Assembly (NCBI GenBank): GCA_019925095.2
Contig: CM034392.1
Span: 20,814,387-20,878,386, forward strand
Length of the DNA stretch: 64,000 bases
Reading direction: 5' to 3'
Source of the DNA: Dendrolimus kikuchii
Lineage: Eukaryota > Arthropoda > Insecta > Lepidoptera > Lasiocampidae
The notes under the pieces are model-generated. The model was not told where the DNA came from and did not search any database. It saw nothing but the letters and a program-made list of their open reading frames with translations. Shown here one piece after another: positions 42,963 through 54,627 of the stretch. Positions within the stretch are counted from its first letter, which is position 1. The number at the start of each line of letters is the position of its first letter. Both the position numbers and the translations under genes were made by a program.

Positions 42963-43314
42963 AAGCCTTCAAACTTACTCGTAACTCAATATAAATTAGA
43001 CCGTTAGTCTACTAATATATTAGGGGCCAGGCAGTTTGCAAGGCGTGCCGTAGCAGACAAACTAGAGAAACGGACCCCTGGGCGTCGGAACAAACGCTCC
43101 GAAAGCAATCAGAATATAATATTCGGATGATGATGACGTGTTACCTACCCAATTCTCATTTGACCATACGGTTTGTTTTCAAATGAGTTGAGGGAGTTAG
43201 TTGTGCTTGTGCATCTAGTTATAAGGAAGAAGAAAAGGCTGGTCACTCGTGGTTAGATGTGTGTGATGTTTACGAACACTAGGTAGATCTCACTGAGCAC
43301 TGCGACTTGGGCGA

Positions 43315-43475
43315 ATCTTGAATTTTTTGAGGTGGGGGGCAAGAAGTGTAAAACGCCGCCCCCGCTCGCCTATATTTTTACCTTAATCATCATCATCACT
43401 TCAACCATCAGATGCCCACTGATGGACATTGGCCTCCCGGAAACAACACCATAATAGCTGGTGTAGGCGCTGCTC
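43315..43475 (+). repeat. Dispersed repeat, partner of 29245-29530
   Basis: Contains AAACGCCGCCCCCGCTCGCC and TATATTTTTACCTTAATCAT, then GATGCCCACTGATGGACATT, in the same order as the copy at 29.3 kb. Confidence 0.5.
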
Positions 43476-43617
43476 TTTGTGTTAACCTATTTTTTTTAGA
43501 AATATACATACGTGTATGACCCGGGCCTGCGACCTGGCTGCTTAACACATATGTAGACTATACCATAAATTATAGCAATTGAGTATCACATTTTACTCTT
43601 TTATATAACTGAGTATC

Positions 43618-46600
43618 TCATACATTACATCCTTCAGCCGCAACAGCCACGTTTGCAACACACCTTTCAGTGTATCTCTCCGCAATAAGTGAAATAACAT
43701 GGCTGTAGAAGCCATCGCCGAACCTCAGCCGATAGGTGGCGGTGTCGAGGTACCGTTGTACTGAGCTTGCGCACAACTGGTTTTGCGCCGAAGTTGCGCC
43801 CGCGCATAAGTCGCGCGACGCCGCGCACAACGTCAACCCCTGTCGCCATATTCGCGAAGTCACTGAAAATAATAAATATTCCTCTATTTTCTCCTCTAAG
43901 TTGAAAAGTATAATGGTGATAATTTAAAAAAAAAATAGAATTTCATCTATAACATTATTCTAAAAAGCCGTGTCTGTACATTGAAGCTATTAAAAAAAAC
44001 TGCAATAGATTATATACGAGTAAACGATAGAGAACACGATGCAATTTTTTAGATTTCTTGTCTGTTTGTTCGGGATTCAAGTAAAAACTACTCGGCCGAT
44101 TTCGATGCGGTTTTCGCTGATCGACAGCTAATTCTTAGACTTAAACTCTGCGCCTGGGAATCAAAAAAATCAAAATCCAATGTGATTTTTTTATTGATTG
44201 ATAGAAAATTTAATGAGTGATATTTTTATCCCGGATTTTCTAGGAGCGATCTGTAGTTGTTCGGGTGCGTAAAAATTAACTTATTCCAACACAGGTTACA
44301 CTAACACGATAGCTTACATTCTTTTTCAAATACTGTGGTATTTTTTGTCTCAAGAATTTCAATTCAAGCGTAGAGATAAGGCACACACTGCACATCCACT
44401 TCCTCACAACATCAGCATATAACAGATATACTCTACATTAGTATAAGTTTAGTATTAAAATTACAATAAATTAATATAAGTTATATTTAAGGTACACCAC
44501 AACACAAAAATCACTAAATTAATGTCACACACACTAACAAAAATAAACAATAAGCGTGTATGAACTCTAAAAACTTTCTTAGAAATTAAGTTGTAAAAAA
44601 GGGTATGGAACTCGAGTCCGTAGTTGTTAAAAAAATAAAAAAATTCAAGCATAGACGAAGTCGCGGGCATTGTCTAGTATACTATAATTATGTATTAAAT
44701 TGAAAAGGCACTCACAGAAATGTTTCATATCCACATCGCATTGCTGTAAAAGCTGTTGTATAGAGGAAGAACCGTCGACTACAGGTAAACTGTTGCCAGT
44801 AACAAGCATCGAATTTGGTGTTACCGCCTGTGCAACTATTTCTTCCAACTGAGCTCTTAATATCTGTAAAATATACGAAGAAAACATTATGTTATTGTCA
44901 CAACATTAGGAGGGCAATTTTTGACTAAAGTCCGATTTCTTATTCATTAAATAACTTATCTATTAATTAAATTACCTATAATATAGCCGAATACTAAAGT
45001 GAAACCACTGAACTATTATATTCATACAACTACCATTTTTCAATTTTCATGTTGTATTTTTTCAATGGGATAAATTTTATATTGAGATTGATATTTGGCC
45101 CTAAGTGATCAATTTTCGACTGTAACAGTAATACATTATTGAACTGATTTAGATGAGCTTTTAATTTGAGTCTTAGGGTTTAATAAAAACATTGTGTTAT
45201 CGGTCTTGGTAAGTCACCTGCCATTGTTTTCAAAAACTGTATGAATGAAATTTGCCAAGAAGATGTATATTATGTGCCACTACACATTGGTTTCTTTTTT
45301 ATTGCAGGAGTTCAGCAGACAGGCAGACGGCACACTTGATGGAAAGCGGTTACTGTCGCCTATAAACATTTGCAACACCAAAGGTGCTACAAATGCGCTG
45401 CTGATCTCTTAACGGAGACTGAAACCTGGTCCCCCTAATGCCGGAACACAAGTCAAGGTTGTTATGGCGACATACTTTATACCAGGGGTGGTCGCCATCC
45501 AGTCGGGCAAATACCCTACCACCTGGCTGTGGGTTGTTTTGTCGCCTCTTACGACAGGCCGCCCGGCCGCAGGAAATTGTATTCTTTCTCCGTTCCTGCA
45601 CCGATTGCATATATGATTGGTATAGTTAAATTGCAAGAAATCTAAATAATTAGTAGCAGCAACTATACATTTACTGTCTGAAAGACTAATAGATAAATTA
45701 AGAAAACTGTTGTTATGATTTGACAGCACACAAATAGCAGTTTTTATTTAAATTTCAACATTTATTTTTAAATAACATACAGACAGTTAAATTTTATTAA
45801 TTGGTATAGATTCTTACTTACTTCGCAGTCATTTGATAGGTTTCCTTTTTTGGGATCTTCTTTAATGACATGCAAACGGTAATATGTGGGGATGTGCTGT
45901 AAGATAAACATGACAACTTCTTAATCATCTGCTTACTTCTGCATTGACTCTACTTAAAATATGTTTAACCACAGTTTGCATGTATGAGAACACCCAGATC
46001 AAGTTTAACTGACGATAATTAGCAGACAAACAGTCAAACACAATTTGTATATTACCAAGTTAGGCATATTCTGGTATATCTATAACATTATACAATTCAA
46101 ATCATGCTGTGTCTATACATTGAAGCTATTTAATAAAAACAACTATAATGAACTATATAAACCATGGAGAACATGATGCTATTTTCTTATATTTCTTGTC
46201 TGTTTGTTCTGGATTGACGTAAACTACTAGACCGATTTCAATCCAGTTTTCGCTTATCAACAGCAAATTCTTAGACTTAAAATCTGCGCTACTTTTATCT
46301 TAGGAATCCCGCGGGAACTTTCCTGGGAATTATTTAAAATAGATTAAAAAATATCGAATTCCAAAGTGATTTTTAATTGATCGATAGCAAATTTTATGTA
46401 AGGAATAAAATGTATAATATTTATTATTCTAGGAATCCCACGGGAATTTTCCCGAGAGCGGGAATTATTTTATCCGTGCAGGAATGGAGAACGAATACAA
46501 TTTCCTGCGGCCGGGAGGCCTGTCGTAAGAGGCGACAAAACAACCCACAGCCAGGTGGTAGGGTATTTGCCCGACTGGATGGCTACCACCCCTGGTCTAA

Positions 46601-49600
46601 ACTATGTCGCCATAACAACCTTAAGTTGTGTTCCGGATTAGTGACCAGGTTCCAGTCTCCCTTAAGAGAGCAGCGGAGCATTTGTAGCACCTTTGGTGTT
46701 GCAAATGTCCATAGGCGATGGTAACCGCTTTCCATCAAGTGGGCCTTCTGCCTGTCTGCTGAAATCCTGCAATAATTTTTTTTTTAAAAAGAGTGATTTG
46801 TAGTTGCTCGGATGCATAAGAATAAGCTTATTCCGACACAGTTTTCACTAAAACGATAGCTTACATTCTTTTTTAAATGCTGTGATCATCTGTGTCCCGG
46901 GAATCCTGTGGCAATTTCAAGTCAAGCGAGGACGAAGTCGCGTGCATATAAGGATATGCCTAGTATTATATAATATATTAATTATTTATAGTACAGATTA
47001 TAAGAACATACACTTTTAACAAATTTTAGGTGCTATCCATGTTCCAAATCTATTCACTTAATGCATAATCATACATAAAAGTTAAAGAATTCTCTTTTTG
47101 TTACCTTTTCACAAATAATCCGGGAACATAGGCTACCTTGTTCTTAAAAACAATATAAAAGGTATAAGAATTGGTAAAGAACAAGGGATGATAATCAGTG
47201 TTAACACAAAAATAAATCCTCAAGTTCATATTTTGGCTTATAGAAATAAAGGAACACTAAAATAAGTGTTACAGTTATGTGTACAAAGCCACAAAGTTAT
47301 TTTTTATGTTTACTGAAACTTACATTAGTGTCGGCAAGCATCAGAATCCTGTGTACATGGGGTTGGTCAGTTGTGTCCGGGGATAGCCTGTTCAGGCAGT
47401 CTGGATACATCTCAGCCAAAACAACACTGTTTTCACCACCAAGCTGAGTTTTCTTCAACTCGTTTACTACCAACTCATCTAATCTGTCATATATTTGTCT
47501 TGCAATTTTGGACTTCACTCCTGAAATATATATAATATATGAAATATTAGCTGATTTTTTTAATTGTGTACTAAAATAGAAAACAAATGAAAAAGCCTTA
47601 ATTTTTCCAAAAAAAATACAAAAATGTTGGTTACAAGAAGAAAGATAAAGAAAAACAAACTTTCTCCAAAATCATGAAAGAAACAAACAAACACAATTGT
47701 CATTCCCTAAGCTAAGTAAGTTATACTTGTGTTATGGGTAATATACAACAGACCAGCTCTGTGGCCAATCCCAGACTCTCAGACCATAGTAAATAACTGA
47801 AAATTCATTTACGAAATTTACCGTGCCAGGAATTGAACACATGACAACAGACGTGGAACATATAGATTCCTGTGCACTAGACCGGCAAACACTTAGCTCA
47901 TCCAAACACAGAAGCTGGCAAGAGAGATATTGCCAAAGAAGAAAGTGTTGAATGAACATAAAATTAGTAGTAAAGATTAATTCTAAAGATAATCCATTTA
48001 TGTATTAATTACTTACCCCAGTAATTTAACTATGTTAGCATGAAAATACACAATATTTAGTTAATTTTTAAATATTACTAATAAATGATTCCACATAAAT
48101 GCACACATGTCTCAGAATACATATAACTATTTCCATGATAAAAACTAAGTACATATAATGTATCTGTTGAAGATAAAAACATTTATATTATTTTCATGAA
48201 AATAATATAACAACATTTATATTATTTTCATGAAAATAATATAACAATTTGCAGCTGATGTCAGTGGCGCCAAGAGAAACAGACTCATTTGCTAACTTTT
48301 GGATTCAATAGTAAAATAACAGATAACATTTCGAAATGTTCTATGCATTTTGTTATATTTATGTCAACAAAATTAATCCTTTGAAATTCCTTCCTTATTT
48401 ATAGTGATTTCATCTTGTAATATATTATGTATCCTTATTTCAGCTACTTGTATACATTATTTAAAATTAGTAAGCTTATTGTAAACACCAGTGTATTTAC
48501 CAAAATGTTCAGCAACCACTTCACAATCAGCATCTTCACACCAAGCTAAAATCATTTGTAGTGTTTGCAATATGGTGCATTGCAGTCTGAAGAAAAATGA
48601 TCCAACTCTGATTGGTTGCCTCCTTCCACACCCTTCACATACCCATTGCACTCTGAAAAAGAAGGTACAAATTTTATTGATAACAGTAATATTAATCGTC
48701 ACACAATATTTAGGCCAAATTGTTGAAAGTGCTTTTACATGTCAGCCGTAGGGTAAGAAGCCTCGAAAATGTGCTAGCCATGGCCCACAGTCTTCAGTAA
48801 ATATATTAAATAATAAAACTTCCACCATAACAAGAGTTTGATCCTTGCTAAAACCAAGGAAGCCAATGCTAAAATTTTACCTGAGCACAATAATAAGTGG
48901 AACTTTGATGTCTAACCAGTTTCAAGTCTAAGCAAAAGAAACTGCTATCTAAGTTATGGCCAGTAAAAATAGTAATTCAAACGACTACTACTAACATATA
49001 TGCTTTGTATATGCTTTTTACACATGTGTCTAAGAAATAATGAACAACACTATGCTAATTTATATTTCAAAAAATGTAATACCTGCTTTTAATTAATTAT
49101 ATTAATCCCTGGTATTATTGTTGAGAAGGTATTTTGCATGATGTTCAAAAACCTTAATTGACAGTCCATGGGCTACATGTAAGGCACACAATGTCCACAT
49201 GGGTCTCTAGGTACATGTACATTGAGGCATTTTCTAATGATATCTTAGAGAAGCAAAGGGTTGACCCAGGTGGTTGAAGATCACCACGGGACTCGAAAGC
49301 CAGGGTCCTCGTGTCGCTATACCAGTGGCGCAAAGAGGCCCTGGCGAAGGGCATGAGACCGGCACCTCAGGAAACCGAGGCTTGCCAATCGGAGCTCCGC
49401 GACGTCGTCATGGTAGTCTGGAAAGAGTGCCTCAGATACCCTAGGGAGGGCCTCGCCACTATTGAAGCGGCATGCATGACCTGCAGAACTGGATTGGAAG
49501 AAGACACGGCACCTTGACGTTCCGGCTGAAACATATCGTCTCGGGGCACGGCTGCTTCTGGTCAGGATGCCATCATTGTGATATCGGCGACAGGGATACG

Positions 49601-50935
49601 GCGCTGCACACTCTCCAGGCGTGTCCTGCCTGGACAGAGCAGCGCCGAGATCTCGTTGCCGTTACCTGATGTGACCTCTTGCTCAGATCGTGATTCGCAC
49701 CATGATCGGGAGCCATACCGGATAGGACGCCGTCTTCTCCTTCTACGAGCATGTTATGCTTGCTAAGGAGAAGGCGGAGGGGGAGCGTGAACACACGTCT
49801 TTGCTCCGGCTCCCGCCAAAGGAAGACGCGTCGGCACCGGCACCGGCGTGAGCGAGTGGCACGGGTGGATCCCTAGGCAAAGGGTTCCCTACCCGCCGTT
49901 GTGAAGTCAAGATGGGGGCGCGACGTACTTCGCGAACGCTCACTTCTCCTCCCGTAGGGCGCGTTACAGACCGCCCCACGTAACGAGAATATGAAGATGC
50001 CAGGAGACAAAAAGAATTTCCCTGGTATTAAGGGCGAAGAATGAGGGTTTTTAGTGGATATCCCTATCTGTGGTATGGCAAAAGCATCTTTTGTTCTGCC
50101 TAGAAGTGCTAATGCCACCCTGACTTGGCGAATCCTACACACCAGCTGCAATCTTCAACCTAGATGCGGCTGATGGCCCTTAATAGGGTTACTGTTGTTA
50201 AAAAAGAAGGTTGTTGAAGAATATTTCCAAATTACAGACACATTAAGTACCTCAAATACTCACAAGTAGAATATTACAGCATCTATACCTTATTCGAAAG
50301 TGGAAAAAATCATACAGGTATATAATGTTCATTAATTTAGATTATAGAATCAAAATAATATAAAGATTTATCACAATTTTACAAAGAAATAGATTTAGAA
50401 AAAGAAAATTGTCTATTACAAAATTCTTTAGTTATATGTATGCAGGTATTACTAAAATATAGTTCCCAGCACATATCTTGAGCGATAGTGGAATAGGACA
50501 GATTGCTTTGCACATTAAGTGAAGCAAATGTGATACAATTTATCAAGATATGGAAAATATTGTTTTTGTCTCTGTACTTGAAGGGGATAAAACCTCATAC
50601 TTTGACAAAAAAGAATTTCACTTGTGAGTGGGCCAAGGTAACAGCCCATCAATCATGCTGCGGACATTACTGCATTACTAGAGCTTTTCTTTCAGGTTCA
50701 CGATGTTGTAGTATTAATAATTCATATCATATGCTACTGTAATAACTAAGTTGCACTACAACTTTACCTGTCGACTACTCTGGCAATTTTACATACAACT
50801 TTACAACTTGCTAAGTTCATAGGGCACTCCACCATATCAGGAAGTAATTTATACTCTTGTGCTTTTTCTATGATCTGCCACTCGAATGTTTTCCCTCCAT
50901 TGTTGTTTATAAAGTAATTGTAGAGTTTAAAATTC
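43618..50935 (-). CDS. IS1595/Merlin transposase-derived gene, six exons, 5' end not found
   Basis: Visible coding exons, 5' to 3': 50935-50768, 48652-48501, 47520-47324, 45896-45822, 44863-44716, 43862-43618. All junctions are GT-AG with matching phases (2,1,0,0,1), giving about 327 residues in one open frame to a stop at 43618. The N-terminal part resembles the IS1595/ISXO2 (Merlin) module: a leader (FEWQIIEKAQEYKLLPDMVE), a zinc ribbon (CPMNLASCKVVC, then WVCEGCGRRQ), the hallmark IRVGSFF and a helical segment (ILQTLQMILAWCEDAD). The following region has LGGENSVVLAEMYPDC where transposases have the first acidic motif, and I see no clear catalytic triad. The C-terminus is unlike any family I know. 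Splice-intact exons imply a host gene, possibly a DNA-binding protein. The start exon needs a phase-2 donor and was not identified. Confidence 0.78.
43960..44687 (-). repeat. Dispersed repeat, family D, interrupted
   Basis: Minus-strand start TATACTAGACAATGCCCGCG then ACTTCGTC, and plus-strand end GTGTCTGTACATTGAAGC. It is split by the 268-bp insert at 44375-44642. In the last intron of the Merlin-like gene, directly next to the exon ending at 44716. Confidence 0.75.
44375..44642 (+). mobile_element. Unknown retroelement insertion, 268 bp
   Basis: Flanked by ATTCAAGCGTAGA (44362-44374) and ATTCAAGCATAGA (44643-44655), a 13-bp duplication with one mismatch, inside a family D copy. It ends TTGTTAAAAAAATAAAAAA, an A-rich tail. 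The body matches nothing else noticed in the window. Confidence 0.65.
45294..45604 (-). repeat. A-tailed repeat, family A, full-length copy 13
   Basis: TTTCTTTTTTATTGCAGGAG to CCGTTCCTGCACCGATTG, in the intron between exons four and five of the Merlin-like gene. Confidence 0.88.
46080..46965 (-). repeat. Dispersed repeat, family D, interrupted by family A
   Basis: Plus-strand segments TGTGTCTATACATTGAAGC (start) and GCGAGGACGAAGTCGCGTGC (end) match the other copies. The family A copy at 46471-46775 splits it near the GAGCGG.TTTGTAGTTGCTCG segment. Confidence 0.75.
46471..46775 (+). repeat. A-tailed repeat, family A, full-length copy 14, nested
   Basis: TATCCGTGCAGGAATGGAG to GAAATCCTGCAATAA. 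The flanks GAGCGG and GAGTGA may be a decayed duplication. Confidence 0.86.
47750..47890 (-). repeat. tRNA-headed SINE, family C, copy 2
   Basis: CTGTGGCCAATCCCAGACTC, ACCATAGTAAATAACTGAAA and GTGCCAGGAATTGAACACAT follow the order of the copy at 11735-11892. The head is more decayed. Confidence 0.65.
48183..48244. repeat. Tandemly duplicated perfect palindrome
   Basis: A 28-base perfect palindrome centred on TTTTCATGAAAA occurs at 48183-48210 and again, identical, at 48217-48244, with a 34-base period. Confidence 0.88.
49230..50200 (+). mobile_element. R1-like LINE, 5'-truncated 3' part of ORF2 and UTR
   Basis: The coding remnant around 49505-49667 reads LTFRLKHIVSGHGCFWS, then GCHHCDIGDRDTALHTLQAC and PAWTEQRRDL, the C-terminal Cys/His motif of R1-type ORF2 proteins. 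A later frame (HVMLAKEKAEGEREHT) ends at a stop near 49851. Frames are shifted between parts. The 3' region from 50030 contains GCTAATGCCACCCTGACTTG, the reverse complement of a segment of the LINE at 42.1 kb. It lies in the first visible intron of the Merlin-like gene. Confidence 0.72.
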
Positions 50936-50939
50936 CTGA

Positions 50940-52230
50940 AAAATTAACATAAACATACTATATTGTATTATTTTATCGAATAAAATTGTTTCCTCAATAA
51001 GTGAAGTGCATAAAGCTTGAAGTTGTCTTTAAATCAATCAGATGTGTCATTAAGCACTCAGTGAATTATAGTGGCTGTTTCTTTTATAGCTAAAATGAGA
51101 AATGAGGACATCCACAAGAAAAATAAAGTCTATTTGTGACATACCCTGTACATTACCCATACCTGTCACATTAGTAACTCAAAGTGAAAGTGAGCTGCCA
51201 GGTCTCACGAAGGTGAATCATCTCACCTTCATGGGACCTCGCAGCTCAGGAGATATGACAAGCTTTGGAAAACACTGTAGGATGCCCTCCAGCCTAGTGA
51301 ATTTAAGTTCTGGACAATTTCACCGATAAAGGTTGAATAAGGAAAGCAAAGGACCTATTTACTTCAATTGACTTCCTAAACAATAATAGTCTATAACATT
51401 ACACTGCCAGGCTCAGGTTTCTCCAGAAATCCTCAGGCTATCCAGTAATCTAAACGCCTAAAATAACAAATTGGACTCTTGGACTAATTTTATGGCAAGT
51501 TTAGTATAACGCCTCTGAATTGAGACTTGAAAATTTGAAGAAACACATCTCAAAATTTCACACCATGAAGATCAATACTTTTCATGAAAAACAATATTTA
51601 AAATCATGAAAATACTACCAAAACAACACAACTTTGACATTTTGCATTTTATTTCTCGTTAACATGTTAATCATTTTATTGCCTATGATAAAATTAATGC
51701 AGTATAATGTTTTAAGTTCTTTTAATATTTATCTGTAAGAGATCATAATAATTAATGGTCTATAAATAATCTTATAGGGTTGACTTTGGAATTTCACAAA
51801 CTGAATCAGATATGGGTTTTGAGGGAGGTAAAAGGAGGTGTACAGGAGTCACCCTCCACCATTCCTTTATTGTTTTATTTTAAAAAATAGAGATATATTG
51901 ACTACTTATGGGCTATAATTAGTTGGGAGCTCCGCTTTTAAGGCAGATCCAAAATTTGCCCTTATAGGTTAGAAGGCTAAGACGGGAGCGGAGCGAAGCA
52001 AAGCCTTCATGGTTATTTTCTTTGACCACCCAGAAATCTCTTCTCTCCCATTTGTTATAATATAATACACATCTCCAACAGCCAGAAATGGTGGCAGGTA
52101 CTTTCCAACCCCTTAATTCTGCCCTCTTTAATTTATAATTTAGTTGGACAATTAATTTTCAATTTTCTCCAAAATTATGAGTTTTGAAGTAGGAAACCTA
52201 TGGAAATGAAACGTCAATAAAAAATGCGTG
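50940..52230. other. Upstream part of the Merlin-like gene, start exon not resolved
   Basis: The first visible exon needs a preceding exon ending in phase 2. One weak option is ATGGT|GTGAAA near 51555-51549, giving only two codons. Nothing better was found. A GC-richer segment at 51925-52010 (GGAGCTCCGCTTT, AGCGGAGCG) may be an old repeat. Confidence 0.35.
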
Positions 52231-52236
52231 CCACTG

Positions 52237-52265
52237 TGACGTCATCTGGCCACTAAACATGGCGG
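52237..52265 (-). promoter_or_regulatory. CRE-type palindrome and a YY1/Pho-like site
   Basis: TGACGTCA at 52237-52244 is a perfect CRE. CACTAAACATGGCGG at 52251-52265 holds a GCCAT core on the minus strand. The same 15 bases recur at 54628-54642 above the THAP gene. This may mark the promoter of the Merlin-like gene. Confidence 0.4.
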
Positions 52266-52583
52266 TTTTAGTGCTGCCCAGAAGATTTTAATGTTATTAG
52301 GTTTTATCGATAAACGTCCTTGGCTCATTTTATTTTCAATATTATTGAGTATTAATTATTTGTAGAATTTATACTTTAATAGGAAGTAAGTATATTGTTA
52401 TGTGCAAAGATACTTTGATTTAGATGTCTGAAATCTAAGACAAGTTCGTGTTTCAAATTTATCAAGTAAACGATATGACGATTTTTAAAAGTTGCTACAC
52501 TGATTTGATAAAGTTGTCGTTTGACAACACAGTGACCACAAAACATAAACATATGGCGTAGTACAGTGCCATCTGCCCATCTC

Positions 52584-52693
52584 TAGCATGCTAAATTTTA
52601 TCGTCGTTTCGTATGTTGCCGTCTCGCTCGCACTTGCGTATATGCCGGAAAGGGATGGAAGCTTTATGTCGGCGATAAAACGTTAGCATGCTA
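52584..52693. repeat. Short MITE, family M5
   Basis: TAGCATGCTAAATTTTATCG at the left pairs with the right end, minus strand TAGCATGCTAACGTTTTATC, over about 23 bases. The interior contains a GC-rich GTCTCGCTCGCACTTGCG. Confidence 0.7.
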
Positions 52694-52703
52694 GCTAGCT
52701 ATG

Positions 52704-52779
52704 CTGTTTTGGATATCAAAATAAGAGTACGTGTTTTTCCTATGAAAAACACGTACTGTTATTTTGATATCCAAAACAG
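52704..52779. repeat. Near-perfect 36-bp inverted repeat, 4-base loop
   Basis: Arms 52704-52739 and 52744-52779 are complementary with a single mismatch around CTAT. Only 7 bases separate it from the next hairpin. Confidence 0.92.
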
Positions 52780-52786
52780 ATTAATT

Positions 52787-52840
52787 AGATTGTAATAGAG
52801 AGGTAAGTAGTCTAAACTACTTACCTCTCTATTACAATCT
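52787..52840. repeat. Perfect 24-bp inverted repeat, 6-base loop
   Basis: Arms 52787-52810 and 52817-52840 are exact complements around TCTAAA. Its sequence is unrelated to the preceding hairpin. Confidence 0.92.
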
Positions 52841-53270
52841 ATTTTAATTGTGTTGCTGTCTCTAAAGTCCGTAACACATTACCGCAACGCACCTCAAGAT
52901 AGGTGCGCTGCACCATAAGTGAGAGTGATTCAAATTTTAAACTTATTAAGGGACGCGTGATAAAAAAAAAACAAAACACCTACAGAACATTTATTTAATT
53001 ACAAACGTCATTCCTTATGACTTCCGCTCTAAAATCACTTCATTATTAAAAATTTAACGAATTTACAATAGTTTTTATTAAAGTAAAACTAATAAAGGCA
53101 TAAGTTTATAATATGAGTTTTATTTGTACCTTAGATGTTTTACATGGAATACAAAATTCAAAGAAGTAACACCATCAGTTTTGGTTTATTCCTCTAAAGA
53201 TGTCAAAGCATATTACTTTTATCTAAGTAGGTTCAATAGCTTCACTATAAAGAGTCTGTATATATAAAAT

Positions 53271-54483
53271 CTAACATCTCTTGAAGCTAAAGAACAGCAG
53301 AGTCCTTAAATGTGCAGCTAATACCAAGGTAGAGGTGTCAGGACCGGCCAAAACAGGAATTGTTTCCAACTGGTTTTCTTTTAATATGCCAGTTTTATGT
53401 TGGCTGGCATGTCGCTGCAAAATATTGAAATATTAGTTTACAATAATTGTGTCCACAGTATTTTTTTCATAAAATTTGCTTAAATTATGACATTATCATT
53501 CAAATTGGGCAAATACATTTCTTGGATGGAATCACAGCCACAAAACCCATAAGTTTTTCTAAAATAGTTATATAGAATGAGAATGACATAGACTACAACT
53601 AGTAACTAGCATGTCAGTAATAAGGTAGCAGCAACAAGTATATCAAAGGCTAAAAGTGAAAGTACAAATTTCAATTATACGAGCAGTCTCCATGAGGGTG
53701 AGAGGCACGAGAAGACATATTTAGGCCTTCGACTGTGAAGACGGAGCAGGAATGATATAATAAGCCGACAGTCCAACGACTATCCTGCTGATCATCGTCC
53801 CACCATACAAAACTTGTATATTAATTTTGATCCTTTTATAGCACGTTTTGTTATAAAATAATATGTATGTATTAAAATATGTATATAATTAAAAAAAAGT
53901 ATATCAATACTAACTATAAAAGTATATACAGTATTAACTTACTCTTACAAATTTGAAGGGCACGGCATCATCTCGTAGTCGAGTCACATCCAGAGTTTTG
54001 TTGAAACATTTATCATCAAAATGTAGCGAGCAAATATAAATATATTTTGCATTTGGCTTTATATTTTCCATTCCAATGGCTTCCAGCTACTTTTTCTTTA
54101 TACGCTCATTTCTTGGGATCCTATAAAATATGTTTTAATTATTATTTTTGTATGTTTTAAGCGGGGTAGCATGATAAAATAAGAAATTTTATATAAGCAA
54201 TCATTTTATATCGATATCAAAGTCGATAAATAATGTACAACCCCAGCTAATAAATTAACATTATTTAAGCGTAAAAATATAGTTAAATAAGTTAAATCCA
54301 TTCATGACCTATAACTGCACATAAGAACCTTGCTAATTATAATGAAAATCTTCCTTTATTTTCCCGGAAACATTAACAATAAGTAATATTTTTAATGTTA
54401 TTTACAGCGTACCTGTGTATGGTTAAAGATGACTGATTTGGTGTTTTTCTTATGCCGCACCCTATTACACTGCACACGGACAT
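53271..54483 (-). pseudogene. THAP-domain gene with a stop codon at the expected tryptophan
   Basis: Exons 54483-54413, 54120-53949 and 53414-53271 join through GT-AG introns with phases 2 and 0. Together they would encode 128 residues including one internal stop. The product begins MSVCSVIGCGIRK (the C-x4-C of a THAP zinc finger), continues HRIPRNERIKKK, then YIYICSLHFDDKCF (C-x2-H) and RLRDDAVPFKF (the AVP box). THAP fingers bind DNA. At codon 35 (54089-54087) TAG stands where the family has an invariant Trp (KKK-W-LEA), a one-base change from TGG. Everything else is intact, so this could be a very recent pseudogene, a segregating null allele, or an assembly error. The C-terminal exon (ILKENQLETIPVLAGPD) ends at a stop at 53271. 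Confidence 0.75.
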
Positions 54484-54627
54484 ATCTGCGACGTAATTAT
54501 TTATATTTGGCTTCAATTATTTTAAATCACAAGCAAAATATTGAAAGATAATTAGTTATTTTGATTTATACCACGACTTTTTGACAAGACAAGTACCGGG
54601 TGCACTGACTGATAATGACATTTGGTG

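Larger units (their letters stand above)
42027..43003. repeat. Palindromic MITE family M2, copy 2, split by insertion
   Basis: The left arm CGGTCTTATTCATATTGAGT and right arm, minus strand CGGTCTAATTTATATTGAGT, pair as in copy 1. Without the 865-bp insert plus one 14-bp duplication the MITE would be about 98 bp. Confidence 0.8.

Noticed and set aside
49311..49794. GC-rich overlapping frames at 49.3-49.8 kb as a host gene
   Set aside because: The GHGCFWS...CHHC...H...C signature and shifted frames identify an R1-like LINE remnant.
50935..54413. THAP exon one spliced directly into the Merlin-like gene
   Set aside because: The phases would fit, but it would skip the rest of the THAP finger, and the THAP gene has its own phase-matched exons.
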